DNA of 64,000 bases from Maribrevibacterium harenarium (GCF_006385675.1 NZ_VFRR01000007.1:1-64000); one strand, 5' to 3'; positions 1-9,360 are shown, counted from the stretch's first letter. A program made the numbers and translations. Notes: generated from the letters alone by a model not told the origin.

Positions 1-93
1 GGCCGACTCATGCCGAAATCAGTGGCCAGATGATACCGAAATGGGTGGCTGACTCATACCGAAATCGCTGGCTCGATCATCCCGAAATACGCA
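1..93. mobile_element. Terminus of an IS21-family insertion sequence (partial)
   Basis: Four copies of the core CCGAAAT start at 13, 36, 59 and 82, exactly 23 bp apart, each followed by a related GTGGC/CTGGC block. The last runs into TACGCA ending at 93. Multiple regularly spaced transposase-binding repeats and a terminal CA are typical of IS21-family ends. Transposase genes (istA/istB) would lie left of the window. The sequence right of 93 is clean TRAP permease coding sequence, so 93/94 is taken as the insertion junction. The other end and the target duplication are not visible. Confidence 0.72.
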
Positions 94-1298
94 GCTGCGG
101 CATGCCTGCTCTATTAGAGTATTTAGGTACGTCTCCGGTCGCTAAATTCTCTAGCTACGATTTGTCAGTGGTCCCCTTGTTTTTGCTAATGGGTGAGCTG
201 GCCACCCGCTCAGGGATTACGACCCAGTTATTTCGTACTTGTAACACTTGGGTAGGGCGTCAAAAAGGCGGTATCGCCATGGCTGCTGTCGCGGGCTGCG
301 CCGCGTTTGATGCCATTTGTGGTTCATCCCTAGCAACCGCGTCGACCATGGGTAAAGTGGCTTTACCCGAGATGCGTCGTTTGAATTATGCCGGCAGCTT
401 GGCGGCTGGTTCATTAGCGGCGGGTGGCACCTTAGGTATTTTGATTCCACCTTCGATGGTGCTGATTATCTTTGCAGTATTGACCGAGCAGAACATTTCG
501 AAAATGTTTATTGCCGCCTTTATTCCCGGATTCTTAGCGGCGGCTGGCTACATGTTGACCATCGCTATTTATGTGCGCCTATACCCAGAAGCGGGCCCAC
601 GGGGTGAAAAAACTACCTGGGCGCAAAAAATTCGCTCCACTAAGGATGTTTGGCACATCACGACCATCTTCTTGATCGTACTTGGTGGCATTTATATGGG
701 GATTTTCACCCCTACCGAAGCGGCGTCTGTTGGTGTGGTACTCACCGCTATTTTGGCTGTCACTCATGGCAAAATGCGTATGGAAGGATTCATTTCCAGT
801 TTAGTGAAGACTGCAGTGTCTTCGGCGATGATCTTCTTCATCGTACTGGGTGCCGACGTGTTCAGCGTATTTATCGCTCTGTCTAAACTGCCAGATGTTG
901 GGGTGGAGCTGCTCACCAATTCAGGCTTGTCACCCTATACCATTTTGGTGGTGATGCTGATCACCTACCTGATCATGGGCTGTTTCCTAGATAGTTTAGC
1001 GATGATTTTGTTAACGATTCCGATCTACTTTCCCATCATTATGGCGATGGATTTCGGTATTCCGGCGGCGGATTTGGGGATTTGGTTTGGCATTATCGCC
1101 TTGGTGGTGGTCGAAGTCGGTCTAATTACACCGCCGGTGGGTATGAACATCTTTATCATTAAGTCATTCGACCAGTCTTTACCATTGAAAGAATGCTTTA
1201 AAGGAGTCGTTCCCTTCCTGCTTTCAGACTTTGTGCGCGTTGCGTTATTGGTGCTCTTCCCAAGCATCACCTTGGGCTTAGTGCACGCTATCGGTTAA
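94..1298 (+). pseudogene. dctM: TRAP transporter large permease (DctM type), 5' end cut off by the IS element
   Basis: About 400 residues of the large membrane subunit of a tripartite ATP-independent periplasmic (TRAP) transporter, which imports carboxylates or similar solutes using an ion gradient. Multiple hydrophobic segments and the conserved family stretch GGTLGILIPPS (around 430-460) are clear, and the C-terminus is complete. The normal start and roughly the first 25-30 residues are missing. The frame stays open into the insertion sequence from an ATG at 30, so a fusion protein with 22 foreign residues could be made, but the first membrane segment is replaced. The DctP and DctQ partners would lie to the left and are not seen. 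It is most likely inactive, though a functional fusion cannot be excluded. Confidence 0.8.
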
Positions 1299-1330
1299 TT
1301 GCTCAGGCTCCAGCTAGCAATTAAATTTGG

Positions 1331-1356
1331 GGGGGTAAACTTACCCCCTATTTTTT
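1331..1356 (+). terminator. Rho-independent terminator after the TRAP permease
   Basis: GGGGGTAA pairs with TTACCCCC across a tiny loop and is followed directly by a T run (1351-1356). Confidence 0.75.
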
Positions 1357-1402
1357 AACAATTTCATCTAATAACAGTTTTGCAGTTCATCGAAACTCAG
1401 GC

Positions 1403-1413
1403 TTGTATTACAA
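1403..1413. promoter_or_regulatory. Possible MarR autoregulatory operator
   Basis: TTGTATTACAA is a perfect 5+1+5 palindrome about 40 bp before the MarR gene. Short TTG/CAA palindromes are common MarR targets. The assignment is positional only. Confidence 0.3.
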
Positions 1414-1452
1414 TTACACGCTTTCATAAAAGCCGCGAAGTTAGGATATCTC

Positions 1453-1908
1453 ATGCAAGATGACAATAAGAGTAATGATCAGAGCATTGATTTTGGCGTG
1501 CTCAATGAATTCTTAGGTTATCGCCTACGCCGGGCGCAAATGAATTTCTTCTCTAAATTTGCTGAAGTGTGCTCTGATCTGGGCATTTCTCCAGGTCTAT
1601 TTGCTGTATTAGCGATCGTAGAGCGTAACCCAGGACTCACTCAAACAGCAGTAGCCCAAGTGCTTGGCAATGACCGTTCCGCCATGGTGGCCGCAGTCGA
1701 TAAACTAGAGCATAAAAATCTACTCGAACGCCGCCCGGCTAAAAATGACCGTCGCTCCTATGCGTTGTTTATGACCGAGCATGGTACAGAGTTTTTCGCT
1801 ACGTTAGTTGAGCGTGTAACCAGTTACGAGAATGAAATGGCCAAACGCCTAAAAGACGAAGATGAGCGTTTGTGGTTATTGGATGTATTGGAACGACTTG
1901 CCAAATAA
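1453..1908 (+). CDS. MarR family transcriptional regulator
   Basis: This 151-residue protein has the MarR winged-helix layout: an N-terminal dimerisation helix, a helix-turn-helix around residues 60-90 (LTQTAVAQVLGNDRSAM), then the wing with the DRRS motif (about residues 98-101), and a C-terminal dimerisation helix. MarR proteins usually repress efflux, catabolic or stress genes and release DNA on binding phenolic ligands or on oxidation. It stands alone between two terminators, so no target follows from its neighbours. The broken TRAP transporter upstream is transcribed the same way but is separated by a strong terminator. A small palindrome upstream (1403-1413) could be its own operator. 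The ligand is unknown. Confidence 0.88.
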   Translation: MQDDNKSNDQSIDFGVLNEFLGYRLRRAQMNFFSKFAEVCSDLGISPGLFAVLAIVERNPGLTQTAVAQVLGNDRSAMVAAVDKLEHKNLLERRPAKNDRRSYALFMTEHGTEFFATLVERVTSYENEMAKRLKDEDERLWLLDVLERLAK

Positions 1909-1933
1909 TCTCTAATAAATCTCAGCGATCAAT

Positions 1934-1970
1934 AAAAAAACCAGAGCCTGTTCAAGACTCTGGTTTTTTT
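1934..1970. terminator. Bidirectional terminator between marR-type gene and nusB
   Basis: CCAGAG (1941-1946) pairs with CTCTGG (1958-1963). The stem is flanked by an A run on the left and a T run on the right, so it can stop both the plus-strand regulator and the minus-strand rib/nusB transcript. Confidence 0.85.
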
Positions 1971-1997
1971 ATATTTGGCAGATCAAGCGCTTTTGGT

Positions 1998-2474
1998 TTA
2001 GCTATTGCGACGGGCAGCAATCTCTTCACGACGCACACGCTGAGCCAATTTATCCAAAATACCATTTACATATTTATGGCTTTCGGTAGCGCCAAAGGAT
2101 TTGGCTAGCTCAACGCCTTCGTTGATGGCAACACGGTACGGCACATCAAGACGCTCAACTAACTCGTAAGCACCGATACGCAGTGTCGCAAGCTCAATTG
2201 CATCTAACTCTGCTAATGGGCGGTCAAGAAAGGGCTGAAAGTGACCATCAAGCTCCTTCGCTTTACGAGTCACTCCTTGCAACAACTCACGGAAGTAGAG
2301 TTTATCGCAAGAAGCCAAGTCTTGTTCGATAGCAAACTGCGCTTCGATTTCATTGACTGGGCCATGATTTAATTGCCACTGGTAGATTGCCTGTAAGGCA
2401 AAGCTACGGGAAGCGCTGCGTAATTGGGAGCGCGAAGGTTTTTTCGGCTTGTTCGCTTTATCTTGCTCACTCAT
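1998..2474 (-). CDS. nusB: Transcription antitermination factor NusB
   Basis: A 158-residue all-helical NusB. With NusE (S10) it binds boxA RNA and keeps RNA polymerase from terminating early in rRNA operons. The N-terminus has the usual basic stretch followed by the RSFALQAIYQWQLN helix. The C-terminal half contains the family signature around ELAKSFGATESHKYVNGILDKLA. It is the last gene of the nrdR-ribD-ribE-ribBX-ribH-nusB series and starts 3 bp after ribH ends, an order shared by many gammaproteobacteria. Length is a little above the E. coli protein (139) because of the lysine/proline-rich N-terminus. Confidence 0.96.
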   Translation of the reverse strand: MSEQDKANKPKKPSRSQLRSASRSFALQAIYQWQLNHGPVNEIEAQFAIEQDLASCDKLYFRELLQGVTRKAKELDGHFQPFLDRPLAELDAIELATLRIGAYELVERLDVPYRVAINEGVELAKSFGATESHKYVNGILDKLAQRVRREEIAARRNS

Positions 2475-2477
2475 CGA

Positions 2478-2957
2478 TTATTGGCCTTCCAACTCACGCA
2501 ATACGGCAACGGTTTCCAATGCCGAAAGCGCTGCTTCACCACCTTTGTTACCCGCTTTGGTACCAGCACGCTCAATGGCTTGCTCAATCGTATCGACGGT
2601 CAACACGCCAAAAGACACAGGAATACCATATTGTAGCGCCAACTGACCAAGGCCTTTGACACATTCACCGGCTACATATTCAAAGTGTGGTGTACCACCG
2701 CGAATTACAGCACCGAGAGCGATGATCGCATCGTATTTGCCCTGGTCAGCAACTTTTTTCACTACCACTGGGATCTCAAATGCACCTGGTGCATAAATCA
2801 CAGTAATGTCTTCTTTTTTGATACCGTGACGGTACAGGGTATCGATCGCACCCTCTTTTAAACTTTCAACAATGTAGCTGTTGAAGCGGCCAACAACGAG
2901 GGCGAACTTCGCTCCAGGTGCGGCAAAGTGACCTTCGTAAGTGGTAATCTCGCTCAT
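2478..2957 (-). CDS. ribH: 6,7-dimethyl-8-ribityllumazine synthase
   Basis: Condenses 5-amino-6-ribitylaminouracil with 3,4-dihydroxy-2-butanone 4-phosphate to give lumazine, the penultimate step of riboflavin synthesis. The 159-residue length is normal. Visible family features are the substrate loop GRFNSYI near residue 23, the YAPGAFEIP motif around residues 54-62, the catalytic-histidine region GGTPHFEYV (about 87-95), and the GNKGGEAA phosphate-binding segment near the end. It lies 15 bp downstream of ribBX and just before nusB. The lumazine it makes is also the antenna pigment in some iron-sulfur photolyases, and such a gene is present at 52368-53933. Confidence 0.97.
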   Translation of the reverse strand: MSEITTYEGHFAAPGAKFALVVGRFNSYIVESLKEGAIDTLYRHGIKKEDITVIYAPGAFEIPVVVKKVADQGKYDAIIALGAVIRGGTPHFEYVAGECVKGLGQLALQYGIPVSFGVLTVDTIEQAIERAGTKAGNKGGEAALSALETVAVLRELEGQ

Positions 2958-2972
2958 ATCTGCCTCTAACTC

Positions 2973-4112
2973 TTACAATTCATCGGCACGCACAGGCGCA
3001 CCTTTGTAGGGAATAAATTCTACGGTTTCTAAATCAAAACCCGTAACCGAAAACTTGCGTGGTGAACTAAGTAGGCGCATTTGGCGCACACCAAGATCAC
3101 GTAAAATCTGGGAGCCAGTCCCTACCGTTAGGTAAGTACCAGAGCCGCTCTTATCTGCACCTTTTCCTGCCGGTGGATTCAAGCTAACAGAAAAACTTTC
3201 TGCCAAATCTGTTGGTTTATCCGCTGAATCAACCAATACCACCACACCACTACCTTGCTTGGCAATGTAGTCTAACGCGCCAAGCATCGACCATTTGGGT
3301 TCCCCACCAGCGACCGTAATACCTGCCACATCACGGGCTGGGTCGCGTACGTGTACCCGTACATAAGTCGGCTCTTCAGAGTTAAGCTCGCCCTTCACAA
3401 AGGCAAGATGACTAAGGCCTTGTACAGTATCCCGATAGGTAATCAAGTTGAAGTCACCCACTTCGGTGGTCACCGTTTGCTCGCTCTCGCGCTGCACAGT
3501 CGTTTCGTTTAGGGTGCGGTAATGGATCAGATCCGCGATTGTACCAATTTTTATGCCGTGTTTCTCGGCAAACTTTTCCAAATCTGGGCGACGGGCCATA
3601 GTTCCATCGTCATTGATGATTTCCACAATAACAGAAGCCGCCTCATAGCCTGCCATACGAGCTAAATCACAACCCGCTTCGGTATGACCAGCACGGCTTA
3701 ACACACCACCAGGACGAGCCATTAATGGGAACACATGTCCTGGTTGCACAATATCTTTCGGCTGAGCATTGGCAGCGACGGCACGCTTAATGGTTAAAGC
3801 GCGATCAGCTGCCGAAATACCGGTGGTCACGCCTTCGGCGGCTTCGATAGATAGGGTAAAGTTAGTGCTGTACACCGTACCATTGTTATTTACCATCAGC
3901 GGCAAATTCAATTGTTCGCAACGCTGTTGGGTTAGGGTTAAACAGATCAAACCACGGGCGTGAACCGCCATAAAATTCACGATTTCAGGGGTAATGCATT
4001 CGGCGGCGACAATCAGGTCGCCTTCATTTTCTCGATCTTCGTCATCCATCAGAATGACCATTTTGCCTTGACGCATATCCGCCAAGATTTCTTCGATGGT
4101 ATTTAATGCCAT
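2973..4112 (-). CDS. ribBX: 3,4-dihydroxy-2-butanone 4-phosphate synthase with degenerate GTP cyclohydrolase II half (RibBX type)
   Basis: The N-terminal half (about residues 1-200) is a full DHBP synthase: the acidic loop DDEDRENEGD at residues 23-32, and GHVFPLMARPGGV followed by GHTEAGCDLA. It converts ribulose 5-phosphate to the four-carbon unit of riboflavin. The C-terminal half (about 205-379) has the length of RibA (GTP cyclohydrolase II) but contains no cysteine at all, so the three zinc-binding cysteines of the RibA signature are missing. This matches the RibBX variant described in Proteobacteria such as Shewanella, where only the RibB activity remains. A separate ribA should exist elsewhere in the genome. 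It sits 27 bp after ribE ends. Confidence 0.92.
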   Translation of the reverse strand: MALNTIEEILADMRQGKMVILMDDEDRENEGDLIVAAECITPEIVNFMAVHARGLICLTLTQQRCEQLNLPLMVNNNGTVYSTNFTLSIEAAEGVTTGISAADRALTIKRAVAANAQPKDIVQPGHVFPLMARPGGVLSRAGHTEAGCDLARMAGYEAASVIVEIINDDGTMARRPDLEKFAEKHGIKIGTIADLIHYRTLNETTVQRESEQTVTTEVGDFNLITYRDTVQGLSHLAFVKGELNSEEPTYVRVHVRDPARDVAGITVAGGEPKWSMLGALDYIAKQGSGVVVLVDSADKPTDLAESFSVSLNPPAGKGADKSGSGTYLTVGTGSQILRDLGVRQMRLLSSPRKFSVTGFDLETVEFIPYKGAPVRADEL

Positions 4113-4139
4113 TGTCTTACCTATGGGTATTTGTTCTTG

Positions 4140-4808
4140 TTAACGGCGACGGTCGCCAAAACCTTGTTCAGCTAACCAAGCCTGAGTCAGGGACGATTTG
4201 CTCTCGGTCGACGTTGCTACAGGTTGCAGCAGTCGTTCTAAATAACGGGCAATCTGATCCACTTCCACATTCACCTGCTGCCCCACCTGGTAGTGACGCA
4301 TAATAGTTTGGGCAGCGGTATGGGGGACGATACTGAGTTCAAACTCATCGTCGTCTACCCCAGTAACCGTAAGACTTGTGCCGTCTACCGTGATGGAGCC
4401 TTTCAATGCAATATAGCGCATTAATGGGGCAGATACTTTGATCTTATAGCGGATCGAGCGCGCATCGGGCCAAATTGCGGTGATTTCACCCACTGCATCC
4501 ACATGACCACTGACCAAATGCCCCCCTAAACGAGACTGTGGCGTCAGGGCTTTTTCTAAGTTCACTGCCTGCCCCACTTGCCAATGGCTCAAGGTCGTAT
4601 GAGCCAAAGTTTCCGCTGACACATCTGCCCAGTAGGCATTGCCTTCCAGCCGGGTCACAGTTAGGCAAACGCCATTGGTAGCGATACTGTCACCTAGATT
4701 CACATCGCTCATATCCAATTTTCCGGTACGGACTTTTAGGCTTATGTCGCCGCCTTTACGTTGACTTTGCGCCACCTCACCGACAGCTTCAATAATTCCG
4801 GTAAACAT
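4140..4808 (-). CDS. ribE: Riboflavin synthase, alpha chain
   Basis: Dismutates two molecules of 6,7-dimethyl-8-ribityllumazine to riboflavin and the pyrimidine precursor. The protein starts with the diagnostic MFTGIIEAVGEV and has two lumazine-binding barrel repeats; the second begins near residue 98 (LGGHLVSGHVDAVGEI). The 222-residue length fits the family. The start is 2 bp after ribD ends, which suggests translational coupling. It is named ribE here; in E. coli nomenclature the same gene is ribC. Confidence 0.96.
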   Translation of the reverse strand: MFTGIIEAVGEVAQSQRKGGDISLKVRTGKLDMSDVNLGDSIATNGVCLTVTRLEGNAYWADVSAETLAHTTLSHWQVGQAVNLEKALTPQSRLGGHLVSGHVDAVGEITAIWPDARSIRYKIKVSAPLMRYIALKGSITVDGTSLTVTGVDDDEFELSIVPHTAAQTIMRHYQVGQQVNVEVDQIARYLERLLQPVATSTESKSSLTQAWLAEQGFGDRRR

Positions 4809-4810
4809 AA

Positions 4811-5947
4811 TTAAGCGTCGTCTTCCTCATCATCGTAGTTTGGCACGTAAACCAGCTTCAGATCCGCACCGATTTTGCGTACATCCACTAGGTCAAGGTT
4901 GACCGCCTCTGCCATGTTCTCGATCGGCAAGCGTAGTAGCGGGCGGGCTTCTGAACCCAGTAGCTTCGGTGCCATATAGACCACTAGCTCATCCACTAAA
5001 CCTGCCAGTAAAAAGGCACCTGCAAGTTCCGCTCCGGTTTCTACCAATACCTCGTTAATGCCCTCATCCGCTAACTGTCCCATGGCTTCAACCAAATCTA
5101 AACGGCCATCTTCTCCCAGCGGGAGAGGACGTAACGCCACTCCTTTCTGAGTCAGTAGGGCAACATGTTCAGGCTCAGCTTCTTCCTCATCGAAGAACAC
5201 ACAAACTTGGTTGGTTGGGTACAGAATTTTGGCTTCAGGTGGCACCGACAGGGCGGTATCCATAATGACCCGTAGCGGCTGACGAACTTGATCCGGCTTG
5301 CACAGCTGATCTTGGGCATCGATACGAACTGTCATGCTCGGGTCATCCATAATGACCGAGCCAATACCGGTGACAATGGCACTGGATTGAGCTCGCAGGC
5401 GCTGTACATCTAACCGGGCTTCAGGGCCGGTAATCCATTGGCTCTCTCCTGATTCCATTGCAGTGCGGCCATCTAGGCTCATGGCAAGCTTCACGCGGAC
5501 AAAGGGCAAGCCCTCTTCCATGCGTTTGATAAATCCAGGATTAAGAGCACGACATTCTGTTTCAAGAACCGGACCAATCACTTCGATGCCTGCATCACGC
5601 AGCTTCGCCAGACCACGACCAGCCACTTCTGGGTTGGGGTCTTGCATACCAAACACTACACAGGCAACACCTGCTTTGATTAAGGCATCGGCGCAAGGAG
5701 GTGTTTTGCCTTGATGACTACAGGGTTCAAGGGTGACGTAAGCCGTGGACCCTGTCACGTCAGCAGCGGCATTAGCCAAGGCATTGACTTCGGCATGACC
5801 TTCCCCGGCGACCTTGTGGAAGCCTGAGCCAATGACTTGACCGTCTTTCACCAGTACACAACCCACCCGCGGATTTGGGTGAGTGGTACGCAAGCCTTGT
5901 TTCGCTAAACGAATCGCCTGCGCCATAAATTCAGAGTGATTAGCCAC
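4811..5947 (-). CDS. ribD: Bifunctional pyrimidine deaminase/reductase
   Basis: Carries out the deamination and side-chain reduction steps of riboflavin synthesis. The N-terminal cytidine-deaminase-like domain shows the zinc ligands in HAEVNALANA (about residues 51-60) and PCSHQGKTPPCADAL (about 75-89). The C-terminal reductase domain follows from about residue 145 (RVKLAMSLDGRTAM). The chosen start is the GTG at 5947, which abuts the nrdR stop codon and has AGGAG six bases upstream. An ATG seven codons in has no comparable site. A length of 378 is normal. Confidence 0.95.
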   Translation of the reverse strand: MANHSEFMAQAIRLAKQGLRTTHPNPRVGCVLVKDGQVIGSGFHKVAGEGHAEVNALANAAADVTGSTAYVTLEPCSHQGKTPPCADALIKAGVACVVFGMQDPNPEVAGRGLAKLRDAGIEVIGPVLETECRALNPGFIKRMEEGLPFVRVKLAMSLDGRTAMESGESQWITGPEARLDVQRLRAQSSAIVTGIGSVIMDDPSMTVRIDAQDQLCKPDQVRQPLRVIMDTALSVPPEAKILYPTNQVCVFFDEEEAEPEHVALLTQKGVALRPLPLGEDGRLDLVEAMGQLADEGINEVLVETGAELAGAFLLAGLVDELVVYMAPKLLGSEARPLLRLPIENMAEAVNLDLVDVRKIGADLKLVYVPNYDDEEDDA

Positions 5948-6424
5948 TTAGTTCTCCTGAGGCGGGGTGTTATTGCTGTTTTCTAGACGGTCGATCTCGT
6001 CACGAAACTCGCTGATATCTTTGAAGCTGCGGTATACCGACGCAAAACGCACATAGGCCACTTGATCTAAACCTTTGAGTGCTTCCATCACCGCCTCACC
6101 AATGACCCGAGAGGGCAATTCCCGTTCCCCAGTAGCTTGCAAGCGTTCTTTGACGTGGGTAATGGCGGTTTCAATGGCTTCAGTGCTAACTGGGCGTTTT
6201 TCCAGCGCTTTGAGAATCCCAGAGCGCAGTTTGTCTTCGTCAAAGGCTTCACGGCTACCGTCATTTTTGATCAATTTCGGCATTTGCAGCTCGGCAACTT
6301 CAAAGGTAGTAAAACGTTCCTGACAGTGACTACAAGCACGCCGACGACGCACCTGCGCCCCTTCGGAAACCAGACGAGAATCGAGAACTTTGGTATCTTG
6401 CGTACCACAAAAAGGACAGCGCAT
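5948..6424 (-). CDS. nrdR: Transcriptional repressor NrdR
   Basis: NrdR senses ATP/dATP and represses ribonucleotide reductase genes. The start at 6424 gives the standard 158-residue protein beginning [17 protein letters not shown]. The zinc ribbon is C3-x2-C6 with C31-x2-C34, and the ATP-cone domain runs from about residue 46 to 136. The frame is open for another 78 codons upstream but that part resembles nothing and lies in the intergenic space, so the inner start is used. It heads the rib series, as in many gammaproteobacteria. Confidence 0.96.
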   Translation of the reverse strand: MRCPFCGTQDTKVLDSRLVSEGAQVRRRRACSHCQERFTTFEVAELQMPKLIKNDGSREAFDEDKLRSGILKALEKRPVSTEAIETAITHVKERLQATGERELPSRVIGEAVMEALKGLDQVAYVRFASVYRSFKDISEFRDEIDRLENSNNTPPQEN

Positions 6425-6587
6425 GTTGGTTCCAATAATTGGCAAATTTGCGTACGATAGCAGCCCAACTTGAGGGACTGAAATTGTCCTTGAATGATAC
6501 CAACCCCTGCCCCTTATGGCTACTAAAGCCCAACAGTAACGCGCTTGGGAATGGCTTTTTCGCCCGCTGCCATGGAGCTTTTCAACG

Positions 6588-7493
6588 ATGCCGTTTGCCG
6601 AATTATCTGGTCTAGTCGCTGCGTTGTGCTGGACTATTTCAAGCTTGCTCGCACCCAAGCTGATCGCTCACCTTGGCACACTGCGTTTTAATACCTTACG
6701 TATTAGTTTTGCCGCCTTGGCACTATGGTTAATTAGCTACACGGGGAATATTGAGTGGCAGACCTTGACGCCATTCTTACCACTACTGCTGCTGTCTGGG
6801 GTCATCGGTATTTTTATTGGGGACAATTGTTTGTTCAGTGCCGTGAACCGTATTGGCCCCCGCCGCGCTGGGGTGTTATTTGCCATGAATGCTCCCTTTT
6901 CGATCTTGCTGGCATGGCTGTTTCTGGGGGAAAGCCTTTCTGGCTGGGAACTGCTGTTTTGTGGCGTGGTGCTGATCGGCGTTATCATCGCTATTTTATT
7001 TGGGCGCAAAGGTCAAACCCACGAATGGGAAAATACCAAGGGCTCTCTCAGTGTTGCTATCGCCATTGCGCTAACCGCTGCCCTCTGCCAAGCCAGCGGA
7101 GCTTTACTCGCCAAACCTGCACTTTTAGCTGGCGTTGATCCGATCTTAGCGTCAGCCATACGAGTAAGCGCAGGAGCACTAGCATTGGTAACCGCTTACC
7201 GTTTTTTTAGCGCTTCACAATCTACGGGACAAACCATACGACCGCTCGAAATGCCATTACACTTATGGCTGCGTTTAATGGTCGTCGCCACTGTAGGGAT
7301 GGTGATCGGCATGAGTGTATTGGTGTGGGGGGTCGGCAACGCCGATGTTGGCTTAGTCACTACCTTGTCTGCCACGGTGCCCGTATTAATCTTGCCGGGA
7401 CTCTGGCTCACTACAAAACAACGCCCCGCCCTTGGTGCTTGGTTAGGGGCCATTTTGGTGGTTTGCGGCGCTGCGGGGATTATTCTGCATTAG
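6588..7493 (+). CDS. EamA/DMT-family transporter
   Basis: A 301-residue membrane protein with about ten hydrophobic segments in two repeated EamA halves (roughly residues 1-137 and 150-301). It belongs to the drug/metabolite transporter superfamily, usually exporters of amino acids or related metabolites. The first half shows the typical pattern with a conserved [21 protein letters not shown] segment at the end of the repeat. The substrate cannot be inferred. It is divergent from nrdR and is followed after 95 bp by ettA. Confidence 0.85.
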   Translation: MPFAELSGLVAALCWTISSLLAPKLIAHLGTLRFNTLRISFAALALWLISYTGNIEWQTLTPFLPLLLLSGVIGIFIGDNCLFSAVNRIGPRRAGVLFAMNAPFSILLAWLFLGESLSGWELLFCGVVLIGVIIAILFGRKGQTHEWENTKGSLSVAIAIALTAALCQASGALLAKPALLAGVDPILASAIRVSAGALALVTAYRFFSASQSTGQTIRPLEMPLHLWLRLMVVATVGMVIGMSVLVWGVGNADVGLVTTLSATVPVLILPGLWLTTKQRPALGAWLGAILVVCGAAGIILH

Positions 7494-7588
7494 CACTTGT
7501 TGTGCTATGCTAAGGCCATATTTTTCGCTTTAGATTAAGTCCTTGATGGCTTGATCGATTCACTCAACTCAGGAACAGACAGAACCTT

Positions 7589-9250
7589 ATGGCACAGTTT
7601 GTATACAGTATGAATCGCGTGGGCAAGATCGTTCCGCCAAAACGCGAAATTCTTAAAGACATTTCCCTTTCTTTCTTCCCCGGTGCCAAGATCGGTGTCT
7701 TGGGTCTAAACGGCTCAGGTAAATCCAGCCTATTGCGCATCATGGCTGGCGTGGATAAAGAATATAACGGTGAAGCCCGCCCTATGCCGGGTATCAAGAT
7801 CGGCTACTTGCCCCAAGAGCCAGAGCTAGATAACAGCAAAGACGTGCGCGGTATCGTCGAAGAAGCGGTTGCTGACGTAAAACAAGCCCTTGTGCGCTTG
7901 GATGAGGTTTATGCGGCATATGCTGACCCAGATGCGGATTTCGATGCCCTTGCCAAAGAACAAGGTGAGCTAGAAAACCTGATCACTGCTAAAGACGGCC
8001 ATAATCTCGATCGTGCTTTGGAAGTAGCCGCCGATGCACTACGTCTGCCACCTTGGGATGCCAGTGTCGAACACCTATCTGGTGGTGAGCGTCGCCGTGT
8101 TGCCCTATGTCGTTTGTTGCTAGAAAAACCAGATATGATTCTGCTGGACGAACCAACCAACCACTTGGATGCCGAATCCGTCGCTTGGTTGGAACGCTTC
8201 CTGAAAGATTACCCCGGTACCGTGGTAGCCATTACTCACGACCGTTACTTCTTGGATAACGCCGCAGGCTGGATTCTTGAACTAGACCGTGGTCACGGCA
8301 TTCCATACGAAGGTAACTACTCTTCTTGGTTGGAGCAAAAAAATGCCCGCCTAGAGATGGAAGCCAAGCAACAAGCAGCTCACAACAAAGCTATTAAGTC
8401 TGAGTTGGAATGGGTACGTCAGAATGCCAAGGGCCGCCAATCTAAGTCTAAAGCTCGTCTAGCACGCTTTGAAGAAATGAACTCCCGTGAGTTCCAAGAG
8501 CGTAACGAAACCAACGAGTTGTACATTCCACCTGGCCCACGTTTGGGTAACAAAGTCATCGAGATCGAAAATGTTTCCAAAGGTTTCGATGGCCGCATGT
8601 TGGTAGAAGACTTCAACATGGTCGTGCCACCAGGTGCGATCGTGGGTGTTATCGGTGGGAACGGTGCCGGTAAATCAACCCTGTTCAAAATGATTGCCGG
8701 CATCGAGCAACCAGATACCGGTACGGTAACAATCGGTGAAACGGTACAACTGGCTTACGTTGATCAGATGCGTGAGCTGGACGGCGAGAAGACCGTATTC
8801 GAAGAAATCTCCGATGGTCAGGACATGATCACGGTAAACAACTGGAAAGTACCTTCCCGTGCCTATATTGGCCGTTTCAACTTCAAAGGCTCTGACCAAC
8901 AGAAGCTAGTAAAACACTTGTCCGGTGGTGAGCGTAACCGTCTTCACCTAGCCAAGTTGTTGAAAGAAGGCGGCAACGTTTTGCTATTGGACGAACCGAC
9001 CAACGACCTAGACGTGGAAACCTTGCGCGCCCTAGAGGAAGCGCTACTCGCTTTCCCTGGCTCAGCGATTGTGATTTCCCACGACCGTTGGTTCCTTGAC
9101 CGAGTTGCTACTCACATCCTAGCCTACGAGGGTGATTCGAAAGTCGTATTCTTTGAAGGTAACTACCAAGAATACGAAGTGGATTACAAAGCTCGTACCG
9201 GTAAAGATGCGACGCCAACCCGTATTAAGTACAAGAGAATCGACGCTTAA
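7589..9250 (+). CDS. ettA: Energy-dependent translational throttle protein EttA (ABC-F)
   Basis: An ABC-F ATPase that binds the ribosomal E site and gates early translation according to the ATP/ADP ratio. It has two ATPase domains and no membrane segments. The first P-loop, GLNGSGKSS, is at residues 39-47, with signature LSGGERRRVAL and Walker B ILLDEPTNHLD. The second P-loop is GGNGAGKST, with signature LSGGERNRLHL and LLLDEPTNDLD. The linker between the domains is charged. Length 553 matches E. coli EttA (555). Its own terminator follows at 9270. Confidence 0.95.
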   Translation: MAQFVYSMNRVGKIVPPKREILKDISLSFFPGAKIGVLGLNGSGKSSLLRIMAGVDKEYNGEARPMPGIKIGYLPQEPELDNSKDVRGIVEEAVADVKQALVRLDEVYAAYADPDADFDALAKEQGELENLITAKDGHNLDRALEVAADALRLPPWDASVEHLSGGERRRVALCRLLLEKPDMILLDEPTNHLDAESVAWLERFLKDYPGTVVAITHDRYFLDNAAGWILELDRGHGIPYEGNYSSWLEQKNARLEMEAKQQAAHNKAIKSELEWVRQNAKGRQSKSKARLARFEEMNSREFQERNETNELYIPPGPRLGNKVIEIENVSKGFDGRMLVEDFNMVVPPGAIVGVIGGNGAGKSTLFKMIAGIEQPDTGTVTIGETVQLAYVDQMRELDGEKTVFEEISDGQDMITVNNWKVPSRAYIGRFNFKGSDQQKLVKHLSGGERNRLHLAKLLKEGGNVLLLDEPTNDLDVETLRALEEALLAFPGSAIVISHDRWFLDRVATHILAYEGDSKVVFFEGNYQEYEVDYKARTGKDATPTRIKYKRIDA

Positions 9251-9269
9251 TTCGGTTTTGATCGATAAC

Positions 9270-9297
9270 AAACGCCCAGCATTTGCTGGGCGTTTTT
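9270..9297 (+). terminator. Terminator after ettA
   Basis: ACGCCCAGC (9272-9280) and GCTGGGCGT (9285-9293) form a 9-bp stem with an ATTT loop, then a T run. Confidence 0.88.
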
Positions 9298-9360
9298 GTT
9301 TACATCGACAGGGAAAGTCCTGCTATGATGTGTGCGCAATAATCACAAGAGCAAGTTTGC

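Noticed and set aside
13-93. Regularly spaced repeats looked like a CRISPR array
   Set aside because: The units are 7-12 bp in a 23-bp period without unique spacers, and they end in TACGCA beside a broken gene, as at an IS21-family terminus.
2973-4112. Bifunctional RibBA
   Set aside because: The second half lacks all zinc-binding cysteines of GTP cyclohydrolase II.
4100-6600. FMN riboswitch before the rib genes
   Set aside because: No RFN-element sequence was found in the short gaps or upstream of nrdR.
6425-6658. N-terminal extension of nrdR
   Set aside because: The extra 78 codons match nothing and the standard NrdR start with its CPFC motif is at 6424.
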